A DNA stretch of 64,000 nucleotides from Arthrobacter sp. Marseille-P9274 (GTDB lineage: Bacteria > Actinomycetota > Actinomycetes > Actinomycetales > Micrococcaceae), in assembly GCF_946892675.1 (NCBI RefSeq), contig NZ_CAMPOV010000003.1, positions 558,001-622,000 on the forward strand, read 5' to 3'. The first letter of the stretch is position 1. Each line of letters starts with the position of its first letter. The translations under genes were made by a program, and so were the position numbers. Below, in pieces: positions 30,536 through 40,146 of this stretch. Below the pieces are notes generated by a model. It saw only the letters and a program-made list of their open reading frames with translations. It made no database searches and was not told the origin of the DNA.

Positions 30536-31825
30536 TTACTCCGCGATAAGGTCCCGCACCACGATGGTCTGGTCCCGGTCCGGGCCGACGCCGATCGCGG
30601 AGAACCGGGTGCCGGACATCTTCTCCAGTGCCAGCACATAGTTCCGCGCATTGTCGGGCAGGTCCTCGAGGGTCCGGGCGCCGGTGATGTCCTCGGTCCA
30701 GCCGTCGAAGTACTCGAAGATCGGCTTGGCGTGGTGGAACTCGGTCTGGGTCATCGGCATCTCGTCGTGCCGGACGCCGTCCACGTCGTAGGCCACGCAG
30801 ACCGGGATGCGCTCGATGCCGGTGAGGACGTCCAGCTTGGTGACGAAGTAGTCCGTGAAGCCGTTGACGCGCGAGGCGTGGCGGGCCAGCACGGCGTCAT
30901 ACCAGCCGCAGCGGCGCGGACGGCCGGTATTCACGCCGAACTCGCCGCCGGTCTTCTGCAGGTACTCGCCCATCTCGTCGAAAAGTTCCGTGGGGAACGG
31001 CCCGGCGCCGACGCGGGTGGTGTAGGCCTTGATGATGCCGACGCTCCGCGTGATCCGGGTGGGGCCGATGCCCGAGCCGACCGAGGCGCCGCCTGCGGTC
31101 GGGTTGGAGGAGGTCACGAACGGGTAGGTGCCGTGGTCCACGTCGAGGAACGTCGCCTGGCCGCCCTCCATCAGCACGACCTTGCCCTCGTCCAGCGCCT
31201 TGTTCAGCACGTAGGTCGAGTCGACCACCAGCGGGCGCAGCCGGTCCGCGAAGGACAGGAAGTACTGCACGATCTCGTCGACCTCTACACTGCGCCGGTT
31301 GTAGACCTTGACCAGCAGCTCGTTCTTCTGGCGCAGCGAGCCCTCGACCTTCTGGCGCAGGATGGACTCGTCGAAGACGTCCTGGACGCGGATGCCCAGC
31401 CGGGCGACCTTGTCCATGTAGGCCGGGCCGATGCCGCGGCCGGTGGTGCCGATGGCCCGCTTGCCCAGGAACCGCTCGGTCACCTTGTCCATGGTCTGGT
31501 GGAACGGCGCCACCAGGTGGGCGTTGGCGGAGACGCGCAGGCGGGAGGTGTCCGCGCCGCGGGCCTCGAGTCCGTCGATCTCCTCGAAGAGGGCCTCGAG
31601 GTTGACCACGCAGCCGTTGCCGATGATCGGGGTGGCGTTCGCGCTGAGGATGCCGGCGGGAAGGAGCTTCAGCTCGTACTTCTCTCCGCCGACGACGACG
31701 GTGTGTCCGGCGTTGTTGCCGCCGTTGGGCTTCACGACGTAGTCCACTCGCCCGCCGAGCAGGTCCGTGGCCTTGCCCTTACCTTCGTCGCCCCACTGGG
31801 CCCCGACGATCACAATTGCTGGCAT
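30536..31825 (-). CDS. purA: Adenylosuccinate synthetase
   Basis: A 429-aa enzyme of normal length that joins IMP and aspartate using GTP, the first committed step to AMP. Seen: [20 protein letters not shown] with the phosphate loop and catalytic Asp, [12 protein letters not shown] with the catalytic His, [40 protein letters not shown] and [17 protein letters not shown] 31825 has GGAGGAT 7 nt upstream. A small stem (CTCCGC/GCGGGG, about 31896-31914) sits in the leader on the minus strand; whether it regulates is unknown. Confidence 0.96.
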   Translation of the reverse strand: MPAIVIVGAQWGDEGKGKATDLLGGRVDYVVKPNGGNNAGHTVVVGGEKYELKLLPAGILSANATPIIGNGCVVNLEALFEEIDGLEARGADTSRLRVSANAHLVAPFHQTMDKVTERFLGKRAIGTTGRGIGPAYMDKVARLGIRVQDVFDESILRQKVEGSLRQKNELLVKVYNRRSVEVDEIVQYFLSFADRLRPLVVDSTYVLNKALDEGKVVLMEGGQATFLDVDHGTYPFVTSSNPTAGGASVGSGIGPTRITRSVGIIKAYTTRVGAGPFPTELFDEMGEYLQKTGGEFGVNTGRPRRCGWYDAVLARHASRVNGFTDYFVTKLDVLTGIERIPVCVAYDVDGVRHDEMPMTQTEFHHAKPIFEYFDGWTEDITGARTLEDLPDNARNYVLALEKMSGTRFSAIGVGPDRDQTIVVRDLIAE

Positions 31826-32001
31826 GGGATCCTCCCCCATCGATGCAGCGGGAACCTGAAGGAGGATTCGGCCTGCCGGCAGCCCCGCCACGCATGAGAA
31901 CGCCCCGCACTCGCGCGGAGTTTTGGGGCTCTTACCAGCCAAGTTTAGCCGATGTGCCGCCGCCAGCCGGAATCGGGGGACATTGGGGGTACGTTCGGTT
32001 T

Positions 32002-32856
32002 ATGGCGGCAGCAGGGCCGGTCGCACGGATCGGCATTTCCGGATGGCGTTACGCGCCGTGGCGCGGCACGTTCTATCCCAAGGGGCTGCCGCAGCGGCGG
32101 GAGCTCGAATACGCGGCCGGGCACCTGGACTCCCTCGAGCTCAACGGCTCCTTCTACTCGCTGCAGCGGCCCTCCAGCTGGCAGCAGTGGCGCGACGCCA
32201 CACCGCCCGGGTTCGTCTTCGCGGTCAAGGGCGGCCGCTACGTCACGCACATGCAGCGGCTGCGCAACACCCGCCAGGCACTGGCCAACTTCTTCGCCTC
32301 CGGGATGCTCGCGCTCGGCGGCAAGCTCGGCCCGTTCCTCTGGCAGACCCCGGAGACCCTGCGCTATGACCCCGCCGTCGTCGAGGAATTCCTGGCGCTG
32401 CTGCCAAGGACAACGACGGCGGCTGCGCGCCTTGCGTCCGAGCACACCGACAAGGTGAAGGACCGGTCCTGGTTCGAGGTGGCCGAGGAGCGGCCGCTGC
32501 GGCACGCGATGGAGGTGCGCAGCCCCACCTTCATCGACGAGCGGTTCTACGAGCAGCTGCGGCAGACCAACACGGCCCTGGTCATGGCGGACAGCGCCGG
32601 GACGTGGCCGATGCTGCACGAGGTCACGGCGGACTTCGTCTACGTGCGGCTGCACGGAAAGGACGAGCTCTACGTCAGCGGGTACAGCGATGAGGACCTG
32701 GACCGCTGGGCCGGAACCGTGCACGGCTGGCTGGACGGTACGGGCTGCCCGGACGGCACGGGCCGGGACGTCTATGTGTACTTCGACAACGACGTGAAGG
32801 TCCACGCGCCCTACAACGCCATGGGACTGGCCGAGCGGGTCGGCCGGCGGCCCTAG
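32002..32856 (+). CDS. DUF72 family protein (YecE-like)
   Basis: A 284-aa TIM-barrel-like DUF72 protein. Seen: RIGISGWRYAPWRGTFYPKGLPQRRELEYAA, LELNGSFYSLQRPSSWQQWRDATPPGFVFAVKG, GPFLWQTPE, HAMEVRSPTF, DSAGTWP, DFVYVRLHGKDELYVSGYSDEDLDRWA and YVYFDNDVKVHAPYNA, all expected family blocks. Biochemical role unknown. Divergent from purA, convergent with the thymidine kinase gene. Start ATG 32002 lacks a strong ribosome site; transcription may begin close to it. Confidence 0.88.
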   Translation: MAAAGPVARIGISGWRYAPWRGTFYPKGLPQRRELEYAAGHLDSLELNGSFYSLQRPSSWQQWRDATPPGFVFAVKGGRYVTHMQRLRNTRQALANFFASGMLALGGKLGPFLWQTPETLRYDPAVVEEFLALLPRTTTAAARLASEHTDKVKDRSWFEVAEERPLRHAMEVRSPTFIDERFYEQLRQTNTALVMADSAGTWPMLHEVTADFVYVRLHGKDELYVSGYSDEDLDRWAGTVHGWLDGTGCPDGTGRDVYVYFDNDVKVHAPYNAMGLAERVGRRP

Positions 32857-32868
32857 GTTCCCGCCCGC

Positions 32869-33498
32869 TCAGGAACCGAGCCGGCTGCCCGATGCCTCGA
32901 GGTAGCAGGTGCCGCAGAGCGACTCGTAGGACACGTCCTGCCCGTCGATGGCCACCTGGTCGCCGTCGAACACGATTTCGTCGCCCACCCGGCGGGTGTT
33001 GAAGACGGCCTTGCGCCCGCAGCGGCAGATAGTCTTCAGCTCCTCGAGCGTGTGGGCGATTTCCAGCAGGCGGCCCGCACCCGGGAACGCCTCGGTGCGG
33101 AAATCCGTGCGGATGCCGTAGGCCAGGACCGGCACGTTGTCCAGCACGGCGATGCGGAACAGGTCATCAACCTGCCCCGGTTCGAGGAACTGCGCCTCGT
33201 CCACCAGCAGGCAGGCCACCGGCTGGATGTCGACATGCTCGAGCAGCGCGTCCGGGTCCTCGCCGGAGGCCATCTGCGCGAAGCGCTCCCGTACCGACTC
33301 GCCCGGCCGGATCAGGAAGTCCGCCTCGCGCTTGACGCCGAGGCGGGACACGATGGCGGTGTCGCCCTTCGTGTCCACGTGCGGCTTGGCCAGCACCACC
33401 CGCTGCCCGCGCTCCTCGTAGTTGAACGCGACCTGCAGCAGCCCGGTGGATTTCCCGGAGTTCATGGCGCCGTAGCGGAAATAGAGCTTGGCCAACAT
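32869..33498 (-). CDS. tdk: Thymidine kinase
   Basis: A 209-aa type II thymidine kinase that phosphorylates thymidine for salvage. Seen: Walker A RYGAMNSGKST, the LLVDEAQFL Walker B, the lasso region ICRCGRKAVFNTRRV and the CxxC pair LCGTCYLEA, which together with CRC bind structural zinc. AAAGGA precedes the ATG by 5 nt. Convergent with the DUF72 gene, 12 bp between stops; no operon partner on this strand. Confidence 0.95.
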   Translation of the reverse strand: MLAKLYFRYGAMNSGKSTGLLQVAFNYEERGQRVVLAKPHVDTKGDTAIVSRLGVKREADFLIRPGESVRERFAQMASGEDPDALLEHVDIQPVACLLVDEAQFLEPGQVDDLFRIAVLDNVPVLAYGIRTDFRTEAFPGAGRLLEIAHTLEELKTICRCGRKAVFNTRRVGDEIVFDGDQVAIDGQDVSYESLCGTCYLEASGSRLGS

Positions 33499-33555
33499 CG
33501 TCCTTTCAAACGGTCCGGCGTCGATTCTAATGGGCGAAGGACGGCCCGGGAGACA

Positions 33556-33592
33556 GGAAACGGGAGCGTGCCCGCAGGCAGCTCCCGTTTCC
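33556..33592 (-). terminator. Terminator of the aldolase-DUF3151 unit
   Basis: GGAAACGGGAGC pairs perfectly with GCTCCCGTTTCC, with an inner TGCC/GGCA stem, 20 bp past the stop of the DUF3151 gene. Very stable; no U-run. Confidence 0.65.
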
Positions 33593-33612
33593 GTTGTGGT
33601 TCCGCTCGGTGC

Positions 33613-34032
33613 TCAGGCGCCTTCGATCGCGGCCCTCGCCGACGGGTCGGACTCGTCCAGGAACTTGTTGATCCGGTCGACTTCCTCGCTCTCGCCGATG
33701 GCGGCGGCGGCGCGGCCCAGCGCGTAGAGGGCGCGCAGGAAACCGCGGTTCGGCTCGTGCTCCCACGGGATGGGTCCGGCACCGCGCCAGCCCGCGCGGC
33801 GCAGCGCGTCCAGGCCCCGGTGGTAGCCGACGCGGGCGAAGGCGTAGGACTCGATGGTCCGGCCTTCGGCGAAGGCTTCGTCCGCCAGGATGGCCCAGAC
33901 CAACGACGACGTCGGGTGCTTGGCTGCGAGGTCAAGGGCCTCGTCTCCGGCGTAGAGCCGGGCCAGCACGTCGGTTTCCTCCGGCAGCTCGGTGGCGTCC
34001 GGGCCGAGCAGGTTCTTGCGGAATTCGGCCAC
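33613..34032 (-). CDS. DUF3151 domain protein
   Basis: A 139-aa actinobacterial protein of unknown function. Seen: FRKNLLGPDATELPEET, HPTSSLVWAILADEAF, ESYAFARVGYHRGLDALRRAGWRG and GPIPWEHEPNRGFLRALYALGRAA, the DUF3151 signature. The GTG at 34032 begins 2 bp after the aldolase stop, so it is co-translated with fba, a conserved arrangement in Actinobacteria. The tetratricopeptide-like helical pattern and the link to aldolase are the only hints. Ribosome site weak. Confidence 0.8.
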   Translation of the reverse strand: MAEFRKNLLGPDATELPEETDVLARLYAGDEALDLAAKHPTSSLVWAILADEAFAEGRTIESYAFARVGYHRGLDALRRAGWRGAGPIPWEHEPNRGFLRALYALGRAAAAIGESEEVDRINKFLDESDPSARAAIEGA

Positions 34033-34034
34033 GT

Positions 34035-35057
34035 CTACTTGACCGACTTTCCGGCGGAGCCGAGCTGCTGGGCAGCCTCGACAACGCGGGCGGCCATGTT
34101 CTTCTCCGCGGCGGCGCCCCACACGCGGGGGTCGTAGGTCTTCTTGTTGCCGACCTCGCCGTCGACCTTGAGCACGCCGTCGTAGTTGGCGAACATGTGG
34201 CCGGCGACCGGACGGGTGAAGGCGTACTGGGTGTCGGTGTCCACGTTCATCTTGATGACGCCGTAGGAGACCGCGTCGGCGATTTCCTGTGCCGAGGAGC
34301 CGGAGCCGCCGTGGAACACCAGGTCGAACGGCTTGTTCTTGCCGATCTTGCCGCCGACCTCGTCCTGGATCTGCTTGAGCAGTTCGGGGCGCAGCTTGAC
34401 GCCGCCCGGCTTGTAGACGCCGTGGACGTTGCCGAAGGTCAGCGCCGTGATGTAGCGGCCCTTCTCCCCGGCGCCGAGGGCCTCGATGGTCTTCAGGCCG
34501 TCGTCGACCGTGGTGTAGAGCTTCTCGTTGATCTCGTTCTCGACGCCGTCTTCCTCGCCGCCGACGGTGCCGATCTCCACCTCGAGGATGATCTTGGCGG
34601 CCGCGGTGCGGGCCAGCAGGTCTTCGGCGATGCGCAGGTTTTCTTCCAGGGTCTCGGCGGAGCCGTCCCACATGTGCGACTGGAAGATAGGGTCCTCGCC
34701 GCGCTTCACGGCGGCCTCGGACTCGGCGAGCAGCGGCAGCACGAAGGCGTCCAGCTTGTCCTTCGGGCAGTGGTCCGTGTGCAGGGCGACATTGACCGGG
34801 TACTTCTTGGCGACCTCGCGGGCGAACGCGGCGAAGCCCAGCGACCCGGCGACCATGTCCTTGACGCCGGCGCCGGACCAGTAGGCGGCGCCGCCGGTCG
34901 AGACCTGGATAATGCCGTCGGAACCGGCGTCGGCGAAGCCCTGCAGCGCGGCGTTGAGCGTCTGCGACGACGTCACGTTGATGGCAGGGTAGGCGAAGCC
35001 GCTGCTCTTGGCGCGGTCGATCATCTCGGCATAGATCTCAGGGGTTGCAACAGGCAT
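34035..35057 (-). CDS. fba: Class II fructose-bisphosphate aldolase
   Basis: A 340-aa zinc aldolase of glycolysis and gluconeogenesis. Seen: YPAINVTSSQTLNAALQGFADAGSDGIIQVSTGGA, VNVALHTDHCPKD with catalytic Asp and zinc His, SHMWDGSAETLEENL, EVEIGTVGGEEDGVE, FGNVHGVY, LVFHGGSGSS and KMNVDTDTQYAF. The ATG at 35057 is chosen over a start 24 bp upstream because AAGGAG lies 7 nt before it. Followed by the DUF3151 gene and a terminator. Confidence 0.96.
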   Translation of the reverse strand: MPVATPEIYAEMIDRAKSSGFAYPAINVTSSQTLNAALQGFADAGSDGIIQVSTGGAAYWSGAGVKDMVAGSLGFAAFAREVAKKYPVNVALHTDHCPKDKLDAFVLPLLAESEAAVKRGEDPIFQSHMWDGSAETLEENLRIAEDLLARTAAAKIILEVEIGTVGGEEDGVENEINEKLYTTVDDGLKTIEALGAGEKGRYITALTFGNVHGVYKPGGVKLRPELLKQIQDEVGGKIGKNKPFDLVFHGGSGSSAQEIADAVSYGVIKMNVDTDTQYAFTRPVAGHMFANYDGVLKVDGEVGNKKTYDPRVWGAAAEKNMAARVVEAAQQLGSAGKSVK

Positions 35058-35165
35058 GCGGACTCCTTGATAGAGAGACAAGTTCTTGAGGACTTCACGC
35101 CTCCATGTCCCATCCTAGCCAGCGGCCCCGCACGCGCGGCATGGACAAAGAACTGTGAAGCGTCC

Positions 35166-35444
35166 TCAGCCCAGGACCACGAGCAGGACGATGAAGCCGA
35201 TGAGGGCGGCGGCGGTCAGCGCGAGACCCGCCGCGGCCAGGCCCCGCGGCGCGCTGCGGCGGCCGCCGATGGCGCTGCCGACCGAGACCGCGGCGCCCAC
35301 GGGCAACGCCAGAACGCCGGGGATCCGGATCCAGTTCGGCGGGTTCCAATCCGTCACGGAGAGCGCCCATGTCCAGCAGAAAACCGCTAGCGCCAGCGCC
35401 CCGAAGGCGAGGCAGACCATGCCATACCGCCGCCCGTCCGGCAC
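35166..35444 (-). CDS. Small hypothetical membrane protein
   Basis: A 92-aa protein with three predicted membrane spans: about residues 9-30, 42-60 and 68-92. Start is GTG 35444, or ATG 35420 if translation begins at the first span. No family recognised. Its stop lies about 110 bp upstream of the aldolase start, on the same strand. Coding is supported by hydrophobic periodicity rather than homology. Confidence 0.5.
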   Translation of the reverse strand: MPDGRRYGMVCLAFGALALAVFCWTWALSVTDWNPPNWIRIPGVLALPVGAAVSVGSAIGGRRSAPRGLAAAGLALTAAALIGFIVLLVVLG

Positions 35445-35649
35445 CCCGGAAGCCGGCGCCGCGCGCCCCGGGCCCGTTCATAACTTCCTCGTCCTGCTGG
35501 CATCGCCCACCGTCCTTCCGGCTTCCATCATCGGCCGGAGCCGCCATGGGCGCCAGAGCAGGAGTGCTCCGCCGGCTCTGGCTCGGAGAGGGCCGGCAAG
35601 CTGGCCCAAGCCCGCCCCGCCCGGGACGCTAATACCGAGGTTGAGGACG

Positions 35650-36291
35650 CTAGACCTTCTGGCCGAAGACGTGGCGCCGGATCCACGCGTGCATGGCGAT
35701 CGACGCCGCAGCGGAGGCGTTGATGGAACGGGTCGAGCCGAACTGGGCGATGGACAGAGTCGCGTCCGCGGCCTGGTGCACCTCCGGCGTCAGCCCCGGG
35801 CCTTCCTGTCCGAACACCAGCACGCAGTTTTCCGGCAGGTCGTAGGTCTCCAGCGGCACGGAATCCGGAAAGTTGTCGATCCCGATGATCCGCAGCCCCT
35901 CGCCCTGCGCCCAGGCGACAAACTCCTCCACGGTGGGATGGTGCCGGACGTGCTGGTAGCGGTCGGTGACCATCGCCCCGCGCCGGTTCCACCGCCGTCG
36001 TCCGATGATGTGGACTTCCTTGGCCATGAACGCGTTGGCGGTGCGCACCACCGAGCCGATGTTCAGGTCATGCTGCCAGTTCTCGATCGCGACGTGGAAG
36101 CTGTGCCGGCGGCAGTCCAGGTCCGCGACGATCGCCTCGTGCTTCCAGTAGCGGTACCCGTCCACCACGTTCCGGGTGTCCCCGTTGGCCAGCAGTTCGG
36201 GATCCCAGTGCTCGCCCTCGGGCAGCGGGCCTTCCCAAGGCCCCACGCCCACGCTCGGTGCGGCGGGGGCGGCGCTATCGTTCTCTTCCAC
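35650..36291 (-). CDS. TrmH/SpoU-family RNA 2'-O-methyltransferase
   Basis: A 213-aa SPOUT methyltransferase. The three family motifs are present: NIGSVVRTANAF (motif 1), CVLVFGQEGPGLT (motif 2) and LSIAQFGSTRSINASAAASIAMHAW (motif 3), which form the knotted SAM-binding site. It methylates ribose 2'-O in tRNA or rRNA; the exact site is not deducible. The likely GTG at 36291 has a poor ribosome site. A stand-alone gene downstream of hrpB on the same strand, 73 bp apart. Confidence 0.87.
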   Translation of the reverse strand: MEENDSAAPAAPSVGVGPWEGPLPEGEHWDPELLANGDTRNVVDGYRYWKHEAIVADLDCRRHSFHVAIENWQHDLNIGSVVRTANAFMAKEVHIIGRRRWNRRGAMVTDRYQHVRHHPTVEEFVAWAQGEGLRIIGIDNFPDSVPLETYDLPENCVLVFGQEGPGLTPEVHQAADATLSIAQFGSTRSINASAAASIAMHAWIRRHVFGQKV

Positions 36292-36364
36292 CTTTCAAGG
36301 GTAGGCGACCCCGGGGACTTGGATAACGACGGCGGAGCGGGACTGTCTCGGCCGCCGCCCACGC

Positions 36365-39040
36365 CTACATCCGCCGCTTGGTCTTCGCCGTGGCCGGAGC
36401 CGTCCACGGATCTTCGGGCCAGGGGTGCTTCGGATAGCGGCCGCGCATCTCGGCCCGGACCTGGGCGTATGGGCCCGACCAGAAGGAGGCCAGGTCGTCC
36501 GTCACCGCGAGCGGCCGCCCGGCCGGGGAGAGCAGGTGGAACAGCACCGGCACCCGCCCGTCCACCAGCCGGGGCGTCTCCGCCCAGCCGAAACACTCCT
36601 GCAGCTTGACCGCCACCACGGGCCGGCCGCCGTCGTTCCCCACGTCGGGATAATCGATCCGCACCCGCGAACCGCTGGCCACCTCGAGCCGCTCCGGCGC
36701 CAACTCGTCCAGCCGGCCGGCTTCCGGCCAGGGAAGCAGCCGGCGCAGCGGGTCCGCCAGGCTGATCCGCCCGGCCGGGGTTCCGCCGGCGAGCGCGTCG
36801 ATCTCCGGCGCCAGCCACTCCTCCAGCCGCGACAGCAGCGCCCGCTCGGCCATGTCCGGCCACGGCTCTCCCAGTTCGTGGTGCAGCAAGGCGAGCCGGC
36901 GCCGGAGCGCGTCCGCGGCATCGGACCAGCCGATCACGCCCAGCCCCTCGGCCGCGAGCGCCCGGGTCACGGCGGCGTGCCCCTCCCGCGCCGACGGCTT
37001 CACCGGCGTGGAGGCCAGCACAATCGCCCCGAGCCGCCGCTCGCGCCGCGCGGCGACCTTCCCGCCGTCGAACCTCGCCTGCACATCGTCGCTGAGCAGA
37101 TGTCCGACGGCGGCTTCCGCGGTGTCCGCTCCCAGCGGCGCGGCGGCGCGGATCACGGCGCCCGTGCCGGCGGCGTCGCGGCCCTGCGCCCGGGAAACCT
37201 CGGCGACCGCCAGCCATTCCTGGCCGGCCAGCGAGCTTCCGGCGGGAAGCCCGGCGCGGGTCCCGGAGGCCAGCAGGTAGCTCTCCTGCCCTCCGGCCTG
37301 CCCCGGCATCCGCCGCGCCACTCGCTCCGGGAAGGCCAGCGCGACGACGAGCCCGACGGCTTCCCCGTCCGCCACGGGTGCATCCAGCACGGCGTCTGGA
37401 ACGATGCCGTGGGCTTCCTCCCGGGCAATGGTGCCCATGCGCCGGGCTTCTTCCCGCCACCGGCCCGCGGCGGGATTCCTGCCGGAACGCAGCTCCGGCA
37501 GGAGCCGAGTGAGGTCCGCCCCGGAGGCCCTGGCCTCGCCCTCGACCATGGCGACCACCTCGGCCGCGCGCCCGGCGCCGGCTTTACCGCCAAGCAGCCG
37601 GGCGCCGACCAGCAGCGCCCGGGCCAGCCGCGGGTCCGCGGGAATCCGTGCGAGCGTCCGGCCCAGCTCGGTGGCGAGTCCGTCCGGTGCCGCAGCGCCG
37701 AGGCCGCGCAGCACCCGCATGGCCTCCTCCATGGCTCCCGCCGGCGGCTCGTCCGGCAGTGCCAGCCCCTTGCCGCCGGGCGCGCCCCAGCACGCCAGGA
37801 CCAGCGCGGCACCGGTCAGGTCCGCGGCGGCGATCTCCGGCGTGGGATGGGCCGGCGCGGCGGCGAAGGTTCTCTGGTCGTAGCAGCGGACCACGGTGCC
37901 CGGTCCCTGCCGGGCGGCGCGGCCTGCCCGCTGTTCGGCGGATGCCCGGGAGGCGGAAACCGTCACCAGGCCGGACATTCCGCGGTTGGAATCGCGGCGC
38001 GGCTCGCGGGCAAGTCCGGAGTCGACCACCAGCCTCACGCCCGGCACCGTCAGCGAGGATTCGGCCAGCGCCGTCGAGACGATAATGCGGGGACGGCCGC
38101 CGGGTTCGCGGCCTGAGACGGCGCGATCCTGTTCGGCGGAACTGACCTGGCCGTGCAGCTCCAGCACCTCGGTCCCCGCGGCCCTGGCGCCGAGCCGCGC
38201 GGCAACGTGGGAGACCTCGCGGGCGCCCGGAACGAAGACCAGCGCATCGACACCGGGATCGCGGGCCACGGCGCGCCGGTGTGTTCCGGCCGCCGTGTCA
38301 GCCACGTGGTCCAGGAAGGCGCGGGACACGCCGCGCTCGTCCAGGCGCGGGCCCGGCGCCGGGACCCAGTCCACCTCCAGCGGATGCAGCGCCGAAGGAC
38401 AGTCGACCACGGGCGCCGGCCCACCGCCGTCGTACTTCCCGATGAGGGATGCGAAGCGCGGGGCGTCCAGGGTGGCCGACATTGCCACCAGCGCCAGGTC
38501 ATCGCGCAACTGCCGGACCTCGCCGAGCATGCCCACCAGCAGGTCCGTCTCCAGCCCGCGCTCGTGCACCTCGTCCAGGACCACCGCCGCTGTCCCCTCG
38601 AGCCCGGGATCCGCGAGCAGGCGGCGCAGCAGGATTCCGGGCGTGACGAATTCGATCAGCGTGCCGGGGCTGGTCCTGCGCTCCCCGCGCACCGTGTAGC
38701 CGACGCGGTCACCCAGACGGCCGCCATCGAGAAAGGCCAGGCGGCGCGCCGCGGCGCGGGCGGCGACCCGGCGCGGCTGCGTGACCACCACGCGGTGCGG
38801 GGAACGCTGCCCCGCGGAGGCCGGGCGGGCGACGAGGTTGGCCACCAGCGGCGGGACCAGCGTGGTCTTGCCGGTGCCCGGCGGGGCCTGCACCACCGCG
38901 GTCCCCGCCGGCGCGCCCTCGCTCAGCGCCGCTGCCAGCTCGCCCAGTGACCGCGCAAAAACCAGACCGGCGCCGATTGCGGCAAGGTCGAATACATCAG
39001 GGGCATCGGGAACGCGGGGCGAAGCTGTCACGGTTCCCAT
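36365..39040 (-). CDS. hrpB: ATP-dependent helicase HrpB
   Basis: An 891-aa DEAH-box helicase. Seen: VVQAPPGTGKTTLVPPLVA (motif I), VVTQPRRVAARAAARRLA (Ia), VVLDEVHERGLETDLLVGML (II, DEVH), ALVAMSATLD (III), ALVFVPGAREV (IV), IIVSTALAESSLTVPGVRLVVDSGLAREPRRD (V), RAGRAARQGPGTVVRCYD (VI) and the HrpB C-terminal domain ending in RYPKHPWPEDPWTAPATAKTKRR. The RYPKHPWPEDP ending is diagnostic of HrpB. RNA substrate and role are poorly known across the family. Single gene. Confidence 0.94.
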   Translation of the reverse strand: MGTVTASPRVPDAPDVFDLAAIGAGLVFARSLGELAAALSEGAPAGTAVVQAPPGTGKTTLVPPLVANLVARPASAGQRSPHRVVVTQPRRVAARAAARRLAFLDGGRLGDRVGYTVRGERRTSPGTLIEFVTPGILLRRLLADPGLEGTAAVVLDEVHERGLETDLLVGMLGEVRQLRDDLALVAMSATLDAPRFASLIGKYDGGGPAPVVDCPSALHPLEVDWVPAPGPRLDERGVSRAFLDHVADTAAGTHRRAVARDPGVDALVFVPGAREVSHVAARLGARAAGTEVLELHGQVSSAEQDRAVSGREPGGRPRIIVSTALAESSLTVPGVRLVVDSGLAREPRRDSNRGMSGLVTVSASRASAEQRAGRAARQGPGTVVRCYDQRTFAAAPAHPTPEIAAADLTGAALVLACWGAPGGKGLALPDEPPAGAMEEAMRVLRGLGAAAPDGLATELGRTLARIPADPRLARALLVGARLLGGKAGAGRAAEVVAMVEGEARASGADLTRLLPELRSGRNPAAGRWREEARRMGTIAREEAHGIVPDAVLDAPVADGEAVGLVVALAFPERVARRMPGQAGGQESYLLASGTRAGLPAGSSLAGQEWLAVAEVSRAQGRDAAGTGAVIRAAAPLGADTAEAAVGHLLSDDVQARFDGGKVAARRERRLGAIVLASTPVKPSAREGHAAVTRALAAEGLGVIGWSDAADALRRRLALLHHELGEPWPDMAERALLSRLEEWLAPEIDALAGGTPAGRISLADPLRRLLPWPEAGRLDELAPERLEVASGSRVRIDYPDVGNDGGRPVVAVKLQECFGWAETPRLVDGRVPVLFHLLSPAGRPLAVTDDLASFWSGPYAQVRAEMRGRYPKHPWPEDPWTAPATAKTKRRM

Positions 39041-39110
39041 TCTCCCCTCCAGCGGAAGCCCAAAGCTCCGGCCGTCCCTCTCTGTGTGGACGCCGCGGGC
39101 TTGTGGAGGG

Positions 39111-40121
39111 CTAGTACACCGACACGCTCTTACCGCCGCCGGGCATGGGGAAGAACTCGTCCTCGACCCCCTCGATCAGCGGCTGGTAAATGCCCGGGTT
39201 CCACTGCGGCGACGCGTGCGCCGGCAGCGCTCCATGGGTGACGAGGTCGGCCGTGAGCAGGTTCGCCTTGAAGTTCACGCTCCAGCTGCGACGCGCCGTT
39301 CGATAGTCCACCGTGCCGTCGTCGGGATTGCCCATCCAGGCAATCTTGGTGTCCCCGATGCTGTGCTGGAAGCGCTTGGCATCGAAGTGGTAGATGTACG
39401 AGGACTGCGACTGGATCAACGTGCTGGAAACGGCCAGCGGGGACAACTGCTCCAGGGTCTGCTCCAAAACCTGGCGCCAGCTGCGCTCGTGCTTGTTGAC
39501 GATCCGTTCGCCGAGCTCGTAGCCACCGCGCAAATAGCTGGGCACGCGGTAGCCGGCCTCATAAAAGAAGACGACGCTTTCGAACATCGCCTGGTCCAGC
39601 ACGTCGAATCGGCTGTACGGGCTCGAGTCCATCATGATCAGCCGCACGTCGACCCCTTTGGCCAGCATGCGAGCGGTCATCTCCACCGCGACCATGCCGC
39701 CGAAGCTGTGCCCGTAGAAGTACAGATGCCGCAGCTGCCGCTCGTTGACGTACCGGTCCAGCACCTCCGCGAGATGCTGGAGATCCATGCCTTGGTTGGA
39801 ATACCCCGCGACCGCCATCTGTCCGCGCTGTGTGAGTGCAGGCCGGAGGGAGTGCAGGATGAACAGGCCCTCTTCCCAGCTGGTCTTGTATCCGGGAAAG
39901 AGGATCCAGCTGGTGCTCGGGAAATTCTCTTCGGCGTATGTATCCGGCAGGTTCAGGATCTGCGGAAGCTGGCGCTGTTCCTGGACGGTCTTGGTGGTCA
40001 CGAGGTCGGCCGCGGTGGCCAGCCCGAAGGCGGACCCGATCAGGAAGGAGCGCCGCGAGACACGGTGCATCCCTGCGGCCAGCCTCAGCCGGCGGGCGTG
40101 CTCGTCATCCCGTGAAGCCAT
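39111..40121 (-). CDS. Exported alpha/beta hydrolase with twin-arginine signal
   Basis: A 336-aa protein. The N-terminus has HRVSRRSFLIGSAFGLATA, a good twin-arginine export signal. The body has an alpha/beta-hydrolase core: SWILFPGYKTSWEEGLF (oxyanion region), YFYGHSFGGMVAVEMTARML with the nucleophile elbow GHSFGG, MMDSSPYSRFDVLD as the likely acid loop, and THGALPAHASP near the C-terminus with a candidate catalytic His. Substrate unknown; esterase, lipase or a secondary-metabolite thioesterase-like activity are all possible. It is followed on the same strand by hrpB (70 bp). Confidence 0.7.
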   Translation of the reverse strand: MASRDDEHARRLRLAAGMHRVSRRSFLIGSAFGLATAADLVTTKTVQEQRQLPQILNLPDTYAEENFPSTSWILFPGYKTSWEEGLFILHSLRPALTQRGQMAVAGYSNQGMDLQHLAEVLDRYVNERQLRHLYFYGHSFGGMVAVEMTARMLAKGVDVRLIMMDSSPYSRFDVLDQAMFESVVFFYEAGYRVPSYLRGGYELGERIVNKHERSWRQVLEQTLEQLSPLAVSSTLIQSQSSYIYHFDAKRFQHSIGDTKIAWMGNPDDGTVDYRTARRSWSVNFKANLLTADLVTHGALPAHASPQWNPGIYQPLIEGVEDEFFPMPGGGKSVSVY

Positions 40122-40146
40122 CTTGCTGCCGGCCGCCGCCGGCGTC

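Noticed and set aside
29186-31897. Long plus-strand open frame opposite the nitrilase-family gene and purA
   Set aside because: Antisense to two well-supported genes, low-complexity product, no ribosome site.
32840-32880. GGTTCC/GGAACC hairpin between the DUF72 gene and tdk
   Set aside because: Only 6 bp with a 10-base loop; too weak to call a terminator with confidence.
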